DNA from: Akkermansiaceae bacterium
GTDB lineage: Bacteria; Verrucomicrobiota; Verrucomicrobiia; Verrucomicrobiales; Akkermansiaceae
Direction: 5' to 3'
NCBI GenBank assembly: GCA_015062005.1
Contig: SUVL01000007.1
Span: 1-64,000 of the forward strand
Length of the DNA: 64,000 nt
This document shows, piece after piece, positions 17,079-25,532 of the stretch (positions are counted from its first letter, which is position 1; each line of letters starts with the position of its first letter). The translations under genes were made by a program, and so were the position numbers. The notes beneath the pieces are model-generated. The model did no database searches. It saw only the letters and a list, made by a program, of their open reading frames with translations, and had not been told where the DNA came from.

Positions 17079-17423
17079 TCAATTTCCCAGGCGCGGCACC
17101 TCATCCGCCAGGAACTCAGAAAGCGTCTTGCCCTGCGCAAAGGCACGCTTCTCCAGCGCAGCGCGAGTAGCGGCATCCAGGCTCAGCGTTATCTTCGTCT
17201 CCTCTTCCACCTGCACCCGGCCGGGCAACACCAGGGGCAGCTCCTTCACCATCTCCCGGATGATATGCACCTTGGCCGCCGGTATCAGCTTCTTGGCCAT
17301 CCAGTTGCGCACCGTGGCCTCTGATACATAGCAACGCTCCGCCAGCCAGGCGTAACTGTAATTGTTCGCCTTCAGCCAAATTTTAATGCTTTTCTTCAAA
17401 TCGGACTGGTCTTGCGTCTCCAC
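17079..17423 (-). CDS. Small HTH DNA-binding protein with RHH-like C-terminus
   Basis: A 114-aa protein from GTG 17423. The extension to 17477 in the track crosses a TTGCAA-17-TATTTT promoter located 6 nt before this GTG. Residues 8-45 form an XRE/MerR-like helix-turn-helix (WLKANNYSYAWLAERCYVSE, then ATVRNWMAKKLIP). The C-terminal 40 residues (KITLSLDAATRAALEKRAFA) look like a ribbon-helix-helix or stabilising helix pair. It probably regulates its own operon, which originally continued into the kinase now truncated. An origin as phage or plasmid regulator is possible. Confidence 0.7.
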   Translation of the reverse strand: METQDQSDLKKSIKIWLKANNYSYAWLAERCYVSEATVRNWMAKKLIPAAKVHIIREMVKELPLVLPGRVQVEEETKITLSLDAATRAALEKRAFAQGKTLSEFLADEVPRLGN

Positions 17424-17429
17424 GCTGCA

Positions 17430-17458
17430 AAAATAGCATTTTAGTGACATTATTGCAA
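17430..17458 (-). promoter_or_regulatory. Promoter of HTH gene (leaderless type)
   Basis: Minus strand TTGCAA (17458-17453), 17 nt, TATTTT (17435-17430), 6 nt, GTG at 17423. Confidence 0.65.
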
Positions 17459-17558
17459 GCAGTTTGTGCAGCTGCACAGAATTTCTCCACGTCTAACCTG
17501 CAATTAAAGTTGACTTTCTATCTGTTTTGCGACATATTATAAAACGTAACGTATCTTT

Positions 17559-18014
17559 ATGGCCACTAAAATCATTTTCACCTGTCCGGCTTGCGGGGGA
17601 CACGAGCTCATGCAGATTCAACAGGCCGTGCACCGCATCCCCATCGACCTCCAGCGAACAGCAGATGGTGAATGGGAAGCCCTGCCCGTGGGCAGCACAC
17701 AGGAGCTCAAAGGCCGCACCCTGGGTTACCGCTGCGCCCGGTGCCGCTACCCGGACGTACCCAACCACGAAGATTCGGACGGCTTCTACTGGCAGACTCC
17801 GGAGCAGATAGCCACCAGCGGCGCCCTCACCGGATTCGCGCCGCAGCAGGCAGCCAGCATCTCCGCCTTCACCATCTGCCAGCCGGATGGCACCACCCGC
17901 CGCATCACCCACACCCCGCCCCACCCCGGCACCCTCACCATCGAGGAGCGCACCTCCATCCTCGCCGCCCACCACGCCCCCGCCGGCTCCGTGCTGCTCA
18001 TGGAGGGGGAGTGA
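17559..18014 (+). CDS. Zinc-ribbon protein, hypothetical
   Basis: A 151-aa soluble protein starting MATKIIFTCPACGGHELMQI. Two CPxC/CxxC knuckles, TCPACGG near residue 9 and YRCARCRYP near residue 58, should bind one zinc ion as a split zinc ribbon. The remainder includes GFYWQTPEQIATSGALTGF and an unrecognised C-terminal half. Its codon use is GC-rich like the chromosome, unlike the genes that follow. It stands just left of the accessory operon on the same strand, 84 nt away, and could be part of it or a neighbour. Function unknown. Confidence 0.65.
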   Translation: MATKIIFTCPACGGHELMQIQQAVHRIPIDLQRTADGEWEALPVGSTQELKGRTLGYRCARCRYPDVPNHEDSDGFYWQTPEQIATSGALTGFAPQQAASISAFTICQPDGTTRRITHTPPHPGTLTIEERTSILAAHHAPAGSVLLMEGE

Positions 18015-18098
18015 CAACCTTTCCAATGGAAAAAACACAAAACTCAGGCAGCCGCAACACAGGCATTTCAAAAGTACCTACCATAGCATTGCAGAGAC

Positions 18099-18821
18099 AT
18101 GACTTGTCCTCTCCCCAAACTGATTCAGCGCCTTATCCGGACACTCATATGTGCTGCTCGCTCACTCCAACGCAGACTTCGCTGGAGTGAAATAAAAAAA
18201 ATCATCGTCTTCCTACAAAGAATGGCAAAAGCAGGGTCGGACGAGTGTCCCATTTCACGGGGCTTCCCGTCAAAGTCTGCTGTGGATGATTTTGATATAT
18301 GCAAACTGAATCCGTTGCCAGAAATAAAAAAAAGTCCCCATCAAAATACCTGTGCCGCTTCCATTTCCGAGCCTCTTGTCCTTCAGCCTGCGACAAATAA
18401 AGGGTTCGAAACTGCCGCGATTTTAGCATTGACTGACTGTATTACAGATTCAAACCTAAAAGAATTAATCAAAGACAGGTTGTCTGAGATTGATGACGAA
18501 ACAGGTAATATTGAAAAGCAGGCACTTTGCGCAGTCAATCTGTACGATGAAATCAACACCTTCATTAGATCATACAAGGGTAAAAACAACGAACAATTAG
18601 AAAAAATTCTTTCCCGGATTCGCTCCGAATTGCGACATCACCATTGCGAGTTAATCGACGAAGATACCTGGAATCCAGAACATCAACGAGCCGTTGCCAT
18701 TGCCTACACTCTTCCAGAAAACAGCACTCCTATAATTTCAGAAAAAAAATCAACAGGATTAATAGTAAACAACCGACTCATCCGCAAACAAGAAGTAACC
18801 CTCCAGAAAAGCAAAATCTAA
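18099..18821 (+). CDS. GrpE-like protein, putative partner of the Hsp70-like ATPases
   Basis: A 240-aa protein. The last 60 residues resemble the GrpE beta-wing domain, which opens the Hsp70 nucleotide cleft: DTWNPEHQRAVAIAY matches the GrpE F-x-P-x2-H-x-AV segment, and STGLIVNNRLIRKQEVTLQK matches the G-(Y)-x-L-x-x-R-x-(L/I)-R-x-x-x-V block. Residues 120-185 are helical, as in the GrpE stalk. The N-terminal 55 residues are basic and amphipathic (LIQRLIRTLICAARSLQRRL), possibly a membrane contact. It is the first gene of the AT-richer operon that encodes two Hsp70-like proteins, which makes a nucleotide-exchange role attractive. Inference from motif and context; no structure check was possible. 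Confidence 0.6.
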   Translation: MTCPLPKLIQRLIRTLICAARSLQRRLRWSEIKKIIVFLQRMAKAGSDECPISRGFPSKSAVDDFDICKLNPLPEIKKSPHQNTCAASISEPLVLQPATNKGFETAAILALTDCITDSNLKELIKDRLSEIDDETGNIEKQALCAVNLYDEINTFIRSYKGKNNEQLEKILSRIRSELRHHHCELIDEDTWNPEHQRAVAIAYTLPENSTPIISEKKSTGLIVNNRLIRKQEVTLQKSKI

Positions 18822-18833
18822 GCCCCATACACT

Positions 18834-19727
18834 ATGTTAGATATAGATCCCCTAATCGATTCTCTTCAGGACATCAATGCCCAGGATGTCGCACAAATTA
18901 TTTCAACAGGATACGCCATAGTAGATGCGTTCCAACCGCAATCTACTCTTATCGGCACTCCGGATGTATACGACTGGACGCAGCAGATTATGCCCGATAA
19001 CTGCGCAGTCGAAGCAGAGCGAGCTATTCTCAACCTCTTTACAGACACTCCACTGTCCCAGGTTGAAGCCATGTTCATATCAGCAACAAACGGCTGGTAT
19101 ATGCCAGGGGTGGGAACATCTCCCTCAGATATCGGTCATCTTCTGGAAATGAACGGAATACCTACCCACACCATATATGGTGCAACCATATCAGACCTTG
19201 CCTCAGAGCTATCCATGGGTCATGGCCTGATTGTGGGAGTTGATTCACTGGAACTCTGGGATTCCGGCCCATTATCAGAACTCAAACAGTGGATGAGTCA
19301 CACATGGAATGTGGATTTTGGGGATGTAGCGGCTAATCATGCGGTACTCGTAACAGGAATAGATATCTCCGATCCGTTGGACCCCAAAGTAATTCTCAAT
19401 GATTCAGGCGTACCGAATGGCCAGGGGGTTGCTTATCCGTTGGAAAAGTTCATGCAGGCATGGCAGGATAGTGGTTTCTACTACACGGCTACTGATATTT
19501 CTCTTCCAGACCAGCAAGTTCTGGGTAACCTTAGTGATATGGAAAGTATCATAAACAATCTGAGTATGTTTGCTGGTGGATTTGTCGGAACCTTTGTCGG
19601 GCTGGAAACATTTGCCACGACGGGAGATATCGCGGCCTCAGTCTCTACTGGCGTAAGCTCCGCTAACATGACCATCAATCTGGTTGAAAATCTCTTTTCA
19701 GACGATTCATTTATCTGCGCTCTTTAA
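18834..19727 (+). CDS. C39-like cysteine peptidase with C-terminal hydrophobic segment
   Basis: A 297-aa protein with a papain-fold peptidase pattern of the C39/C39-like_2 kind: Gln-x(n)-Cys in QQIMPDNCAVEAERAIL (Cys57), His169 in ANHAVLVTGIDI, and the Asn/Asp member in VILNDSG (residues 187-192). There is no signal peptide, ABC-transporter domain or double-glycine substrate nearby, so it is not a standard bacteriocin-processing enzyme. Residues 240-285 are small and hydrophobic (MFAGGFVGTFVGLETFA) and could insert in a membrane. It starts 12 nt after the GrpE-like gene. A role as a protease effector or maturation enzyme of the operon is inferred. Confidence 0.65.
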   Translation: MLDIDPLIDSLQDINAQDVAQIISTGYAIVDAFQPQSTLIGTPDVYDWTQQIMPDNCAVEAERAILNLFTDTPLSQVEAMFISATNGWYMPGVGTSPSDIGHLLEMNGIPTHTIYGATISDLASELSMGHGLIVGVDSLELWDSGPLSELKQWMSHTWNVDFGDVAANHAVLVTGIDISDPLDPKVILNDSGVPNGQGVAYPLEKFMQAWQDSGFYYTATDISLPDQQVLGNLSDMESIINNLSMFAGGFVGTFVGLETFATTGDIAASVSTGVSSANMTINLVENLFSDDSFICAL

Positions 19728-19750
19728 TTTTTACCACCCAACTGAATACT

Positions 19751-21601
19751 ATGGAACAGTTCACCAATTCTCTGCTCGCCCTTTCCAAATTGCATAGCAA
19801 GCTCACCAATACAGAGGAGAGCGAAGATTTCGTCACCAACATCAAAGCATGGGGTGCGGGCATCTTCCGTCTCATCGTCATGGGTGAAATCAAAAAGGGA
19901 AAATCATCCTTTATTAATGCCTTGCTTGGCGTGAATGAGCTCGTCCCGACCTCATCCGATATAGCCACCTCCACTGTCTACAAAATCCACTATGGCGCTA
20001 AAAGCAGCTACAGAGTGCACTTTGAACCCGAAACCAGGCAGAAGCCGATTGCCATTACAGCCGATGAAGTAGAAGACTATGGCACAGAAAAAGGCAATCC
20101 ACTCAACAAGAAGCACGTGGATTTCATCGAGGTTATCTCCGACGCAGAACTGCTTAAAAGTGGTTTGGTCATCATCGACACCCCCGGGCTCGGCGGACTT
20201 TTCAAAGAACACAAAAAAATCACATGGCAGCACGTGCCTAAAGCGGATGCCGTTTTCTTTGTGACTGATAGTGTTGAGTCTCCCATAGGCATGGAAGAAT
20301 TGGTACATCTTTCCACCGTCCAGAAAATTACTCCGCACATCTTCTTTGTTCAGACCAAAGCGAGCGTGGTCAGTGAAGAAGCCGCAATCGCCAGAAAAAA
20401 CAACAATCTGGAAATCCTTTCCCGCCATTTAAAAGTTAATAGTGCCAGGATTCCATACTTCATCACAGATGCCGTATTAAAGCAAGAATCGGCACAATGT
20501 CAAGATATGGAATTGCTGCAGATGAGCGGTTACCCAGCCCTCCTTCATTTCATGCAGAATGGGCTCATAGCCAAGCAAAGGCAACTCATTAAATCAAAAG
20601 CAATCCGCTATGCTGCCCCCATGCTGGAAGCCCTCCAGGCTGCTCTCTCGCAGCGTAAAGAAATCCTGCAGGCGGATTCCACAGAAAAACAACAGGCTAC
20701 TCAAAAAGCGATAAAACTGGCTCAGGATGAACTCCGCGAATGGCAGCAATCCCGGTTGCCGCAGCTACAGAAGGAAATTAACAGAGGCTTCAAACGCATT
20801 CAGTCAGATTGTGAAGAATACTGTGCCCAGCTCAGACCGAATGGGGAAATGCAGGCATCTCTGGAAAATGAAATCAACAAGGCAACCTCTACCAAGAATC
20901 TTGGTGAGATAATCGCCACCATTCAGGAAAAACTGCCAGAAACCGCTTCTGTCTGCATCACAGAAGTTCAAAAACGATACGACCAGGGAATCAAGCAGCT
21001 ATTCGAAGAACTCACTTCAACAGAAAACACAGAAAGCGAAACTTCTACAGAAATCTCTCAGCAATCTCAGTTTCCAAACACAAATGCCTTCGCCTCAGTA
21101 TTAAAAGGAATAGAAAAGGGGGATGCAAAATGGAATCAGGTTAAATCTATTGCCATGGGTGGCACCATAGGTGGCAATATCGGGGGGCTCATAGGGGGTG
21201 CCATAGGTAGTGTCATTCCCGTCATTGGTACTGCCGTCGGAGGTTTTGTTGGTGCCGCTATCGGTGCTATGTGGGGCGGAGCCGTTGCCAGCGAAGAACG
21301 AGCAGAACATGCTTTGGACTCAGCCAAAATGCAAGCCCGGAACGAACTTGTCAAAAACATTTCCTCTATATATAACAACATCTCATTCACTCTGCGCAAA
21401 CTCAATGAGCGGTATAGTCAGCACGTTGAAGACTCACTCCAGACCGCTCTTACGCAACGCTCTCAAGAGCTTAACAAAGCCTATCAATCAATCGTTGACC
21501 GAAGTAAAATGGATGCAAAGGCTCTCGCAGAGGCAAAGACAGAGCTAAAACAAGATGAGGAACAACTGCATGCCATACTGCGAATTCTGAAAGCACAATA
21601 A
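19751..21601 (+). CDS. Dynamin-like GTPase 1 with glycine-rich membrane segment
   Basis: A 616-aa large GTPase. G1 is GEIKKGKSS (residues 45-53), the switch-I threonine lies in TSSDIATSTVYKIH, G3 is DTPGLGG (143-149), and G4 is TKAS (202-205) instead of the usual N/TKxD, so the base-specificity Asp is replaced. A long helical stalk follows (about 290-440). Residues 468-515 are a glycine-zipper-like hydrophobic stretch (GGTIGGNIGGLIGGAIG onwards) likely to insert in the membrane, then a final coiled coil. This order (GTPase, stalk, paddle, stalk) is that of bacterial dynamin-like proteins, which often work in pairs, and a second one follows after 12 nt. Expected role: GTP-driven membrane remodelling or surveillance. 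Confidence 0.82.
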   Translation: MEQFTNSLLALSKLHSKLTNTEESEDFVTNIKAWGAGIFRLIVMGEIKKGKSSFINALLGVNELVPTSSDIATSTVYKIHYGAKSSYRVHFEPETRQKPIAITADEVEDYGTEKGNPLNKKHVDFIEVISDAELLKSGLVIIDTPGLGGLFKEHKKITWQHVPKADAVFFVTDSVESPIGMEELVHLSTVQKITPHIFFVQTKASVVSEEAAIARKNNNLEILSRHLKVNSARIPYFITDAVLKQESAQCQDMELLQMSGYPALLHFMQNGLIAKQRQLIKSKAIRYAAPMLEALQAALSQRKEILQADSTEKQQATQKAIKLAQDELREWQQSRLPQLQKEINRGFKRIQSDCEEYCAQLRPNGEMQASLENEINKATSTKNLGEIIATIQEKLPETASVCITEVQKRYDQGIKQLFEELTSTENTESETSTEISQQSQFPNTNAFASVLKGIEKGDAKWNQVKSIAMGGTIGGNIGGLIGGAIGSVIPVIGTAVGGFVGAAIGAMWGGAVASEERAEHALDSAKMQARNELVKNISSIYNNISFTLRKLNERYSQHVEDSLQTALTQRSQELNKAYQSIVDRSKMDAKALAEAKTELKQDEEQLHAILRILKAQ

Positions 21602-21613
21602 GGGCATATACAT

Positions 21614-23227
21614 ATGAACACAGAAAGCACACTGGCAGCCAACAGGATACATCTCACCTACAGAGATTCTCTCCTGCAGTTGGCTGATGCCATGGGCAAA
21701 TACGATTTCTTGAACAAAAAAGAGCAAGAGCTGCGTGTGCTGGCTGCTAATCTGCAATCTCCGTTTAATGTAGCTGTTTTCGGCCGCATGAAAACAGGCA
21801 AAAGTACACTTATTAATGCGCTCATCGGCAGGCAACTCGCTATTACCGGGGTAGAAGAGGCAACCGCCACCATCAACCGTATCTCGTACGCCTCCGGAGA
21901 ACAGCTGGATACTTTTACTGTTCACTGGCAGGACACCCAGCCAGAAACTTTCCCCATAGAGCAACTTCAAAAAGATTGGACAGGCAAATCCTCAGATGTG
22001 TTGAACCGGGTTCGACGCGCCGCATGGTTGGAGCTCTTTTCTGATGCTCCAGCATTACGGGATATCCACATCACAGACACCCCCGGTACCGGGGCTGATG
22101 TTGCAGAACACGAAACCATAGCTAAACAATTCATTAACGGTCAAGAGGCTGACGCTTTGCTTTATGTGTTTTCTCCAACAGGAAGAGAAAGCGACGAATC
22201 GGACTTGGAGGCATTCCGCAGCGGATGTCTGCCTGGCTCTTCGTTAGATAACAGCATAGCAGTACTTCATAAATGGGACCACATTTACTGGAATGAAGAT
22301 AACTGGGAGTCTATTGTTTCCAAAGCAAATCGCGTTCACGGTTTTATGCAGGACCTGGTTTCTTGCGTTATCCCCATCAGCGCGCCATTAGGCCTCATTG
22401 CCAAAACAGCTCCTGAATCATTCTGGCAAGACTGCCGGGAACTACTGTCCTCGTTTACCGATGAACTGGCACTCAAACGTGCACTTCTGGCTCATAGTCT
22501 CTGGAAAAGGAATCCTCAACAACTGGCACTTTCTTCAAGGGCTGAACAGCTGGGCTGTCCCTGGAGCAGTTTCTGTGTATTGTTGCGACACCTCTATCGG
22601 AATCCGGGAACAGATGAGGCGAGCGCCATACTGGAGCTTAGCGGCATACTCAGATTAGAACAACTGTTGGATAAACAAATCTTTTCCGTCAGGTCCGTCA
22701 TTCAGCAAAAGCAGAACTGTGCCCGAGCCCGCAAACTGCTGGATGACGTCTACCGGGTCATCAACAGCGAACAGGAAAGGCAACAGGATAACATCAGCAT
22801 GATGGAAAAAATCTACTCCCTGATTGATGAATCTGAAATCGATGCCAGACGATGGCTGGATAACCTGCAGGGAACGGCAAAGTGGCAACATCAGCAGCTG
22901 GCGCAGGACTCTCTCAGTCTGGATAGATTACGCATCCGCATCCGCGATTGGGCAGATGCCATTACCAATGCGCACGACCTCATCCCCTGGCTTAAAGACA
23001 ATGACGGACTCCCGCTTCAACGGGAAGCCGCGGATTTATGCGTACGCATTTTGAAATCGCTTCTTCCCAATGGGGAATCCACAACAGACATTTCACGAGA
23101 AACAATAGTACAACTCCTGCCTGCAATTGCCAGACTTGCGAACCTCCCCTGCGTTTCAGATAAACACAAGGCTGAACGTTTACGCAACTGTCTCATGTAC
23201 TGGGGGTCGCAATCCAATCATTCCTGA
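21614..23227 (+). CDS. Dynamin-like GTPase 2
   Basis: A 537-aa GTPase, clearly different in sequence from its upstream neighbour. G1 is GRMKTGKST (residues 56-64), with switch-I threonines in EEATATINRISY, G3 DTPGTGA (155-161) and G4 HKWD (219-222), a variant of NKxD keeping the Asp. The region after 300 is mostly helical with leucine/glutamine-rich stretches and no obvious membrane paddle, so it may act as the soluble partner in a heteromeric pair. Its stop is 4 nt before the first Hsp70-like gene. The pair arrangement is known for bacterial dynamin-like proteins; cooperation with Hsp70-like proteins is inferred from the operon. Confidence 0.8.
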   Translation: MNTESTLAANRIHLTYRDSLLQLADAMGKYDFLNKKEQELRVLAANLQSPFNVAVFGRMKTGKSTLINALIGRQLAITGVEEATATINRISYASGEQLDTFTVHWQDTQPETFPIEQLQKDWTGKSSDVLNRVRRAAWLELFSDAPALRDIHITDTPGTGADVAEHETIAKQFINGQEADALLYVFSPTGRESDESDLEAFRSGCLPGSSLDNSIAVLHKWDHIYWNEDNWESIVSKANRVHGFMQDLVSCVIPISAPLGLIAKTAPESFWQDCRELLSSFTDELALKRALLAHSLWKRNPQQLALSSRAEQLGCPWSSFCVLLRHLYRNPGTDEASAILELSGILRLEQLLDKQIFSVRSVIQQKQNCARARKLLDDVYRVINSEQERQQDNISMMEKIYSLIDESEIDARRWLDNLQGTAKWQHQQLAQDSLSLDRLRIRIRDWADAITNAHDLIPWLKDNDGLPLQREAADLCVRILKSLLPNGESTTDISRETIVQLLPAIARLANLPCVSDKHKAERLRNCLMYWGSQSNHS

Positions 23228-23231
23228 CACC

Positions 23232-25460
23232 ATGAACACCCACGCCATCGGTATCGACTTCGGCACCAGCAAAACGCTGGTCAGCCACATTAATCCCCAG
23301 ACAGGGCATCCCGAAACCATCCGGCTCGGCCGCGGTGGAGATTTGATTCCTACCACAATCTTTATCGATTCTGCCGGGCGTTTTTCTTTCGGGGACGACG
23401 CCGATGATATGATTGAAGATATTTCCGGCACCTACCTGCGGGGGGTCAAAATGCAGCTGGGGTCTGATACCCCTGTTCACATGTATCTGGCTTCCAATGG
23501 AGATTGCAGGCAATTAACAGCTAAAGACCTGGTAAGGGAATATCTGCTCTATATCCGGCAACAGGTGGAAAAACTGGTTTACCAGGGAGAATCGGTCACC
23601 AGGGCTACCATCACCCGTCCTGTCAATTTCTCGCCAGCCCAGTGTCAGGAACTGCAACAGGCGGCGATTGCCGCCGGCTTTAAGCATGTGGAGTTCACTA
23701 CCGAACCGGAAGCCGCCGGCCTTGCCTATTGCAGGCTCAACGCAGCCCATGCCTTTGCCAGAAATGCGCTGGTGGTCGACTGGGGTGGCGGTACGCTCGA
23801 TTTTGCGCTCGTCACCCGTAGTCACGATTCTGTCAGAACTCATGGGCACCTGACAGATGGTGATATGGAAATGGGCGGCGAGAAGTTCGATGAAATACTG
23901 TGGAACTATGCAGTAGAATCGCTGAAAAGCCATGGTGTAACCACCCTGAATCCAGTTTCTCAATTACCAAGGGTTCGCAGAAGCAAAGAGTTGCTCAGCT
24001 CTCGACAGGAAGTCATCCTGCGACTGAGCCAGGAAAACGGGGCCTGTCCACCGTTGGCGCTCAGCCGAGAGACCTTCAACCTCATGATTGCTGCCTATAT
24101 TGACAAGGCTGCACAGAAACTCCACAGTTTATTATCGCGCATACCCTCAGAACACCAGCCCGAGATGTTGCTCCTCGTAGGCGGTAGCAGCCAGATTCCG
24201 CTGATTAAGGAAAAGCTGGAGGAGGCATGCGGGCTTCCTGCCTACATGTGGCACTACTCCCGCGAAGCTGTGGCACTTGGAGCTGCGTTGTGGAGCTATG
24301 TTCCACCTACTCCCGAAGAGAAGATTCAACATGAAAGGAATAAGGCTAGAATCGAATTGAACAGGAGAGGAATCGAACCAGATGAGTACGATACAAATCT
24401 GCTTCGTGCGGCAGGGAAAGGCGACATTGCTTTCATTCAATTGCTCCTTTCCGCTGGGACTGATATTAACGCCACCGGTAATAATCTCGAAACCGCTCTA
24501 TATGAAGCTGTATATTCCGGGAACATGGAGTGCATAGTATTTCTGACTGAAATCAATGATATTGATATCAACAAAGCGGATAATACAGGTTGTACTCCAC
24601 TCATACTGGCTGCCGCGTCAGGCAATACACAGTGTGTTGATTTACTTCTCTCTAAACCTGATATAAAAGTAAACCAAACGGACAATCATGGACGGAGTGC
24701 CCTTTTCGTAGCATGCCAGACAGGGCACGCAGAATGTGTCAAGAAATTGGTTTCGGCAAAAGGAATAAACGTAAACCTCCAGACAGAAAACAAACTTTCT
24801 CCGCTTCATATTGCCACATACCTGTGCCATTCAGAGTGTGTCCGGGAATTGCTTGCAGCTCCACACATACAAGTTAATCTTCCAGAAGAATCGGGGGGAA
24901 CTCCCCTCATCCTGTTAATGATGCCAAATGAGGAAACAAAGCAGCAGAATAAGCTCGAATGCTTACGAACCTTACTTCAATGTGCTGAAGTCAACATCAA
25001 CGCTACCGCTTACAATGGGAACACTCCACTCGTTATAGCCGCAATGTCAGGGTATCACCTTCTTGTTCGGGAGCTTTGTAAAACACAGCACATTGACATC
25101 AACAAAAAAGGCAATAATGATACCACAGCCCTTGGTGCCGCCATTTTGGCTAATCATGTTAAATGCGTGTCTGAATTACTTCAAGCACCAGCGATTAACG
25201 TCAACTTAAAGTGCAATGATTGCACCCCCCTCTACATTGCAGAACAAATGGGGCACAATGAATGCGCAGATTTGCTCCGTGCTAAACTTAACTCTGAAAA
25301 ACAAGCGCATCAACAACAGCCGACACCTTCTCAACCTCAAAGAAGGCCCAGCGGTTCAGACTTGGCAGGCTGTAGTTCTGAGTTTGCAGGCTGTTTGAAA
25401 TGGATAGCGTGGGGCTTTCTTCTGCACTTACCCATGTGGCTTATGAAATCATGTGACTAA
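23232..25460 (+). CDS. Hsp70-like ATPase fused to ankyrin repeats, tail-anchored
   Basis: A 742-aa protein from ATG 23232; the track's 35-residue extension overlaps the GTPase gene. Residues 1-385 are an actin/Hsp70-fold ATPase: phosphate-1 AIGIDFGTSKTLVS, connect-1 EPEAAGLAY, phosphate-2 LVVDWGGGTLDFALV, adenosine motif LLLVGGSSQIPLIKE. The usual substrate-binding domain is absent. Instead residues 400-700 hold about nine ankyrin repeats (for example GCTPLILAAASGNTQCVDLL). The C-terminus has a hydrophobic stretch (WIAWGFLLHLPMWLM), so the protein is probably tail-anchored. The first 1.07 kb is almost identical to that of the next gene. Likely an ATP-driven recognition protein whose client is bound by ankyrin repeats. 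Confidence 0.85.
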   Translation: MNTHAIGIDFGTSKTLVSHINPQTGHPETIRLGRGGDLIPTTIFIDSAGRFSFGDDADDMIEDISGTYLRGVKMQLGSDTPVHMYLASNGDCRQLTAKDLVREYLLYIRQQVEKLVYQGESVTRATITRPVNFSPAQCQELQQAAIAAGFKHVEFTTEPEAAGLAYCRLNAAHAFARNALVVDWGGGTLDFALVTRSHDSVRTHGHLTDGDMEMGGEKFDEILWNYAVESLKSHGVTTLNPVSQLPRVRRSKELLSSRQEVILRLSQENGACPPLALSRETFNLMIAAYIDKAAQKLHSLLSRIPSEHQPEMLLLVGGSSQIPLIKEKLEEACGLPAYMWHYSREAVALGAALWSYVPPTPEEKIQHERNKARIELNRRGIEPDEYDTNLLRAAGKGDIAFIQLLLSAGTDINATGNNLETALYEAVYSGNMECIVFLTEINDIDINKADNTGCTPLILAAASGNTQCVDLLLSKPDIKVNQTDNHGRSALFVACQTGHAECVKKLVSAKGINVNLQTENKLSPLHIATYLCHSECVRELLAAPHIQVNLPEESGGTPLILLMMPNEETKQQNKLECLRTLLQCAEVNINATAYNGNTPLVIAAMSGYHLLVRELCKTQHIDINKKGNNDTTALGAAILANHVKCVSELLQAPAINVNLKCNDCTPLYIAEQMGHNECADLLRAKLNSEKQAHQQQPTPSQPQRRPSGSDLAGCSSEFAGCLKWIAWGFLLHLPMWLMKSCD

Positions 25461-25532
25461 ATCTACATAACAATAAACTCAGGCAACTCTTGGAAATTGT
25501 CGCATATTTTTCACTACGAATAAAAAATCATT

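Noticed and set aside
18015-18098. Promoter of the accessory operon
   Set aside because: A TAGCAT box lies 9 nt before the ATG, like other promoters here, but no TTGxxx box is found at 16-18 nt, so I did not list it as a feature.
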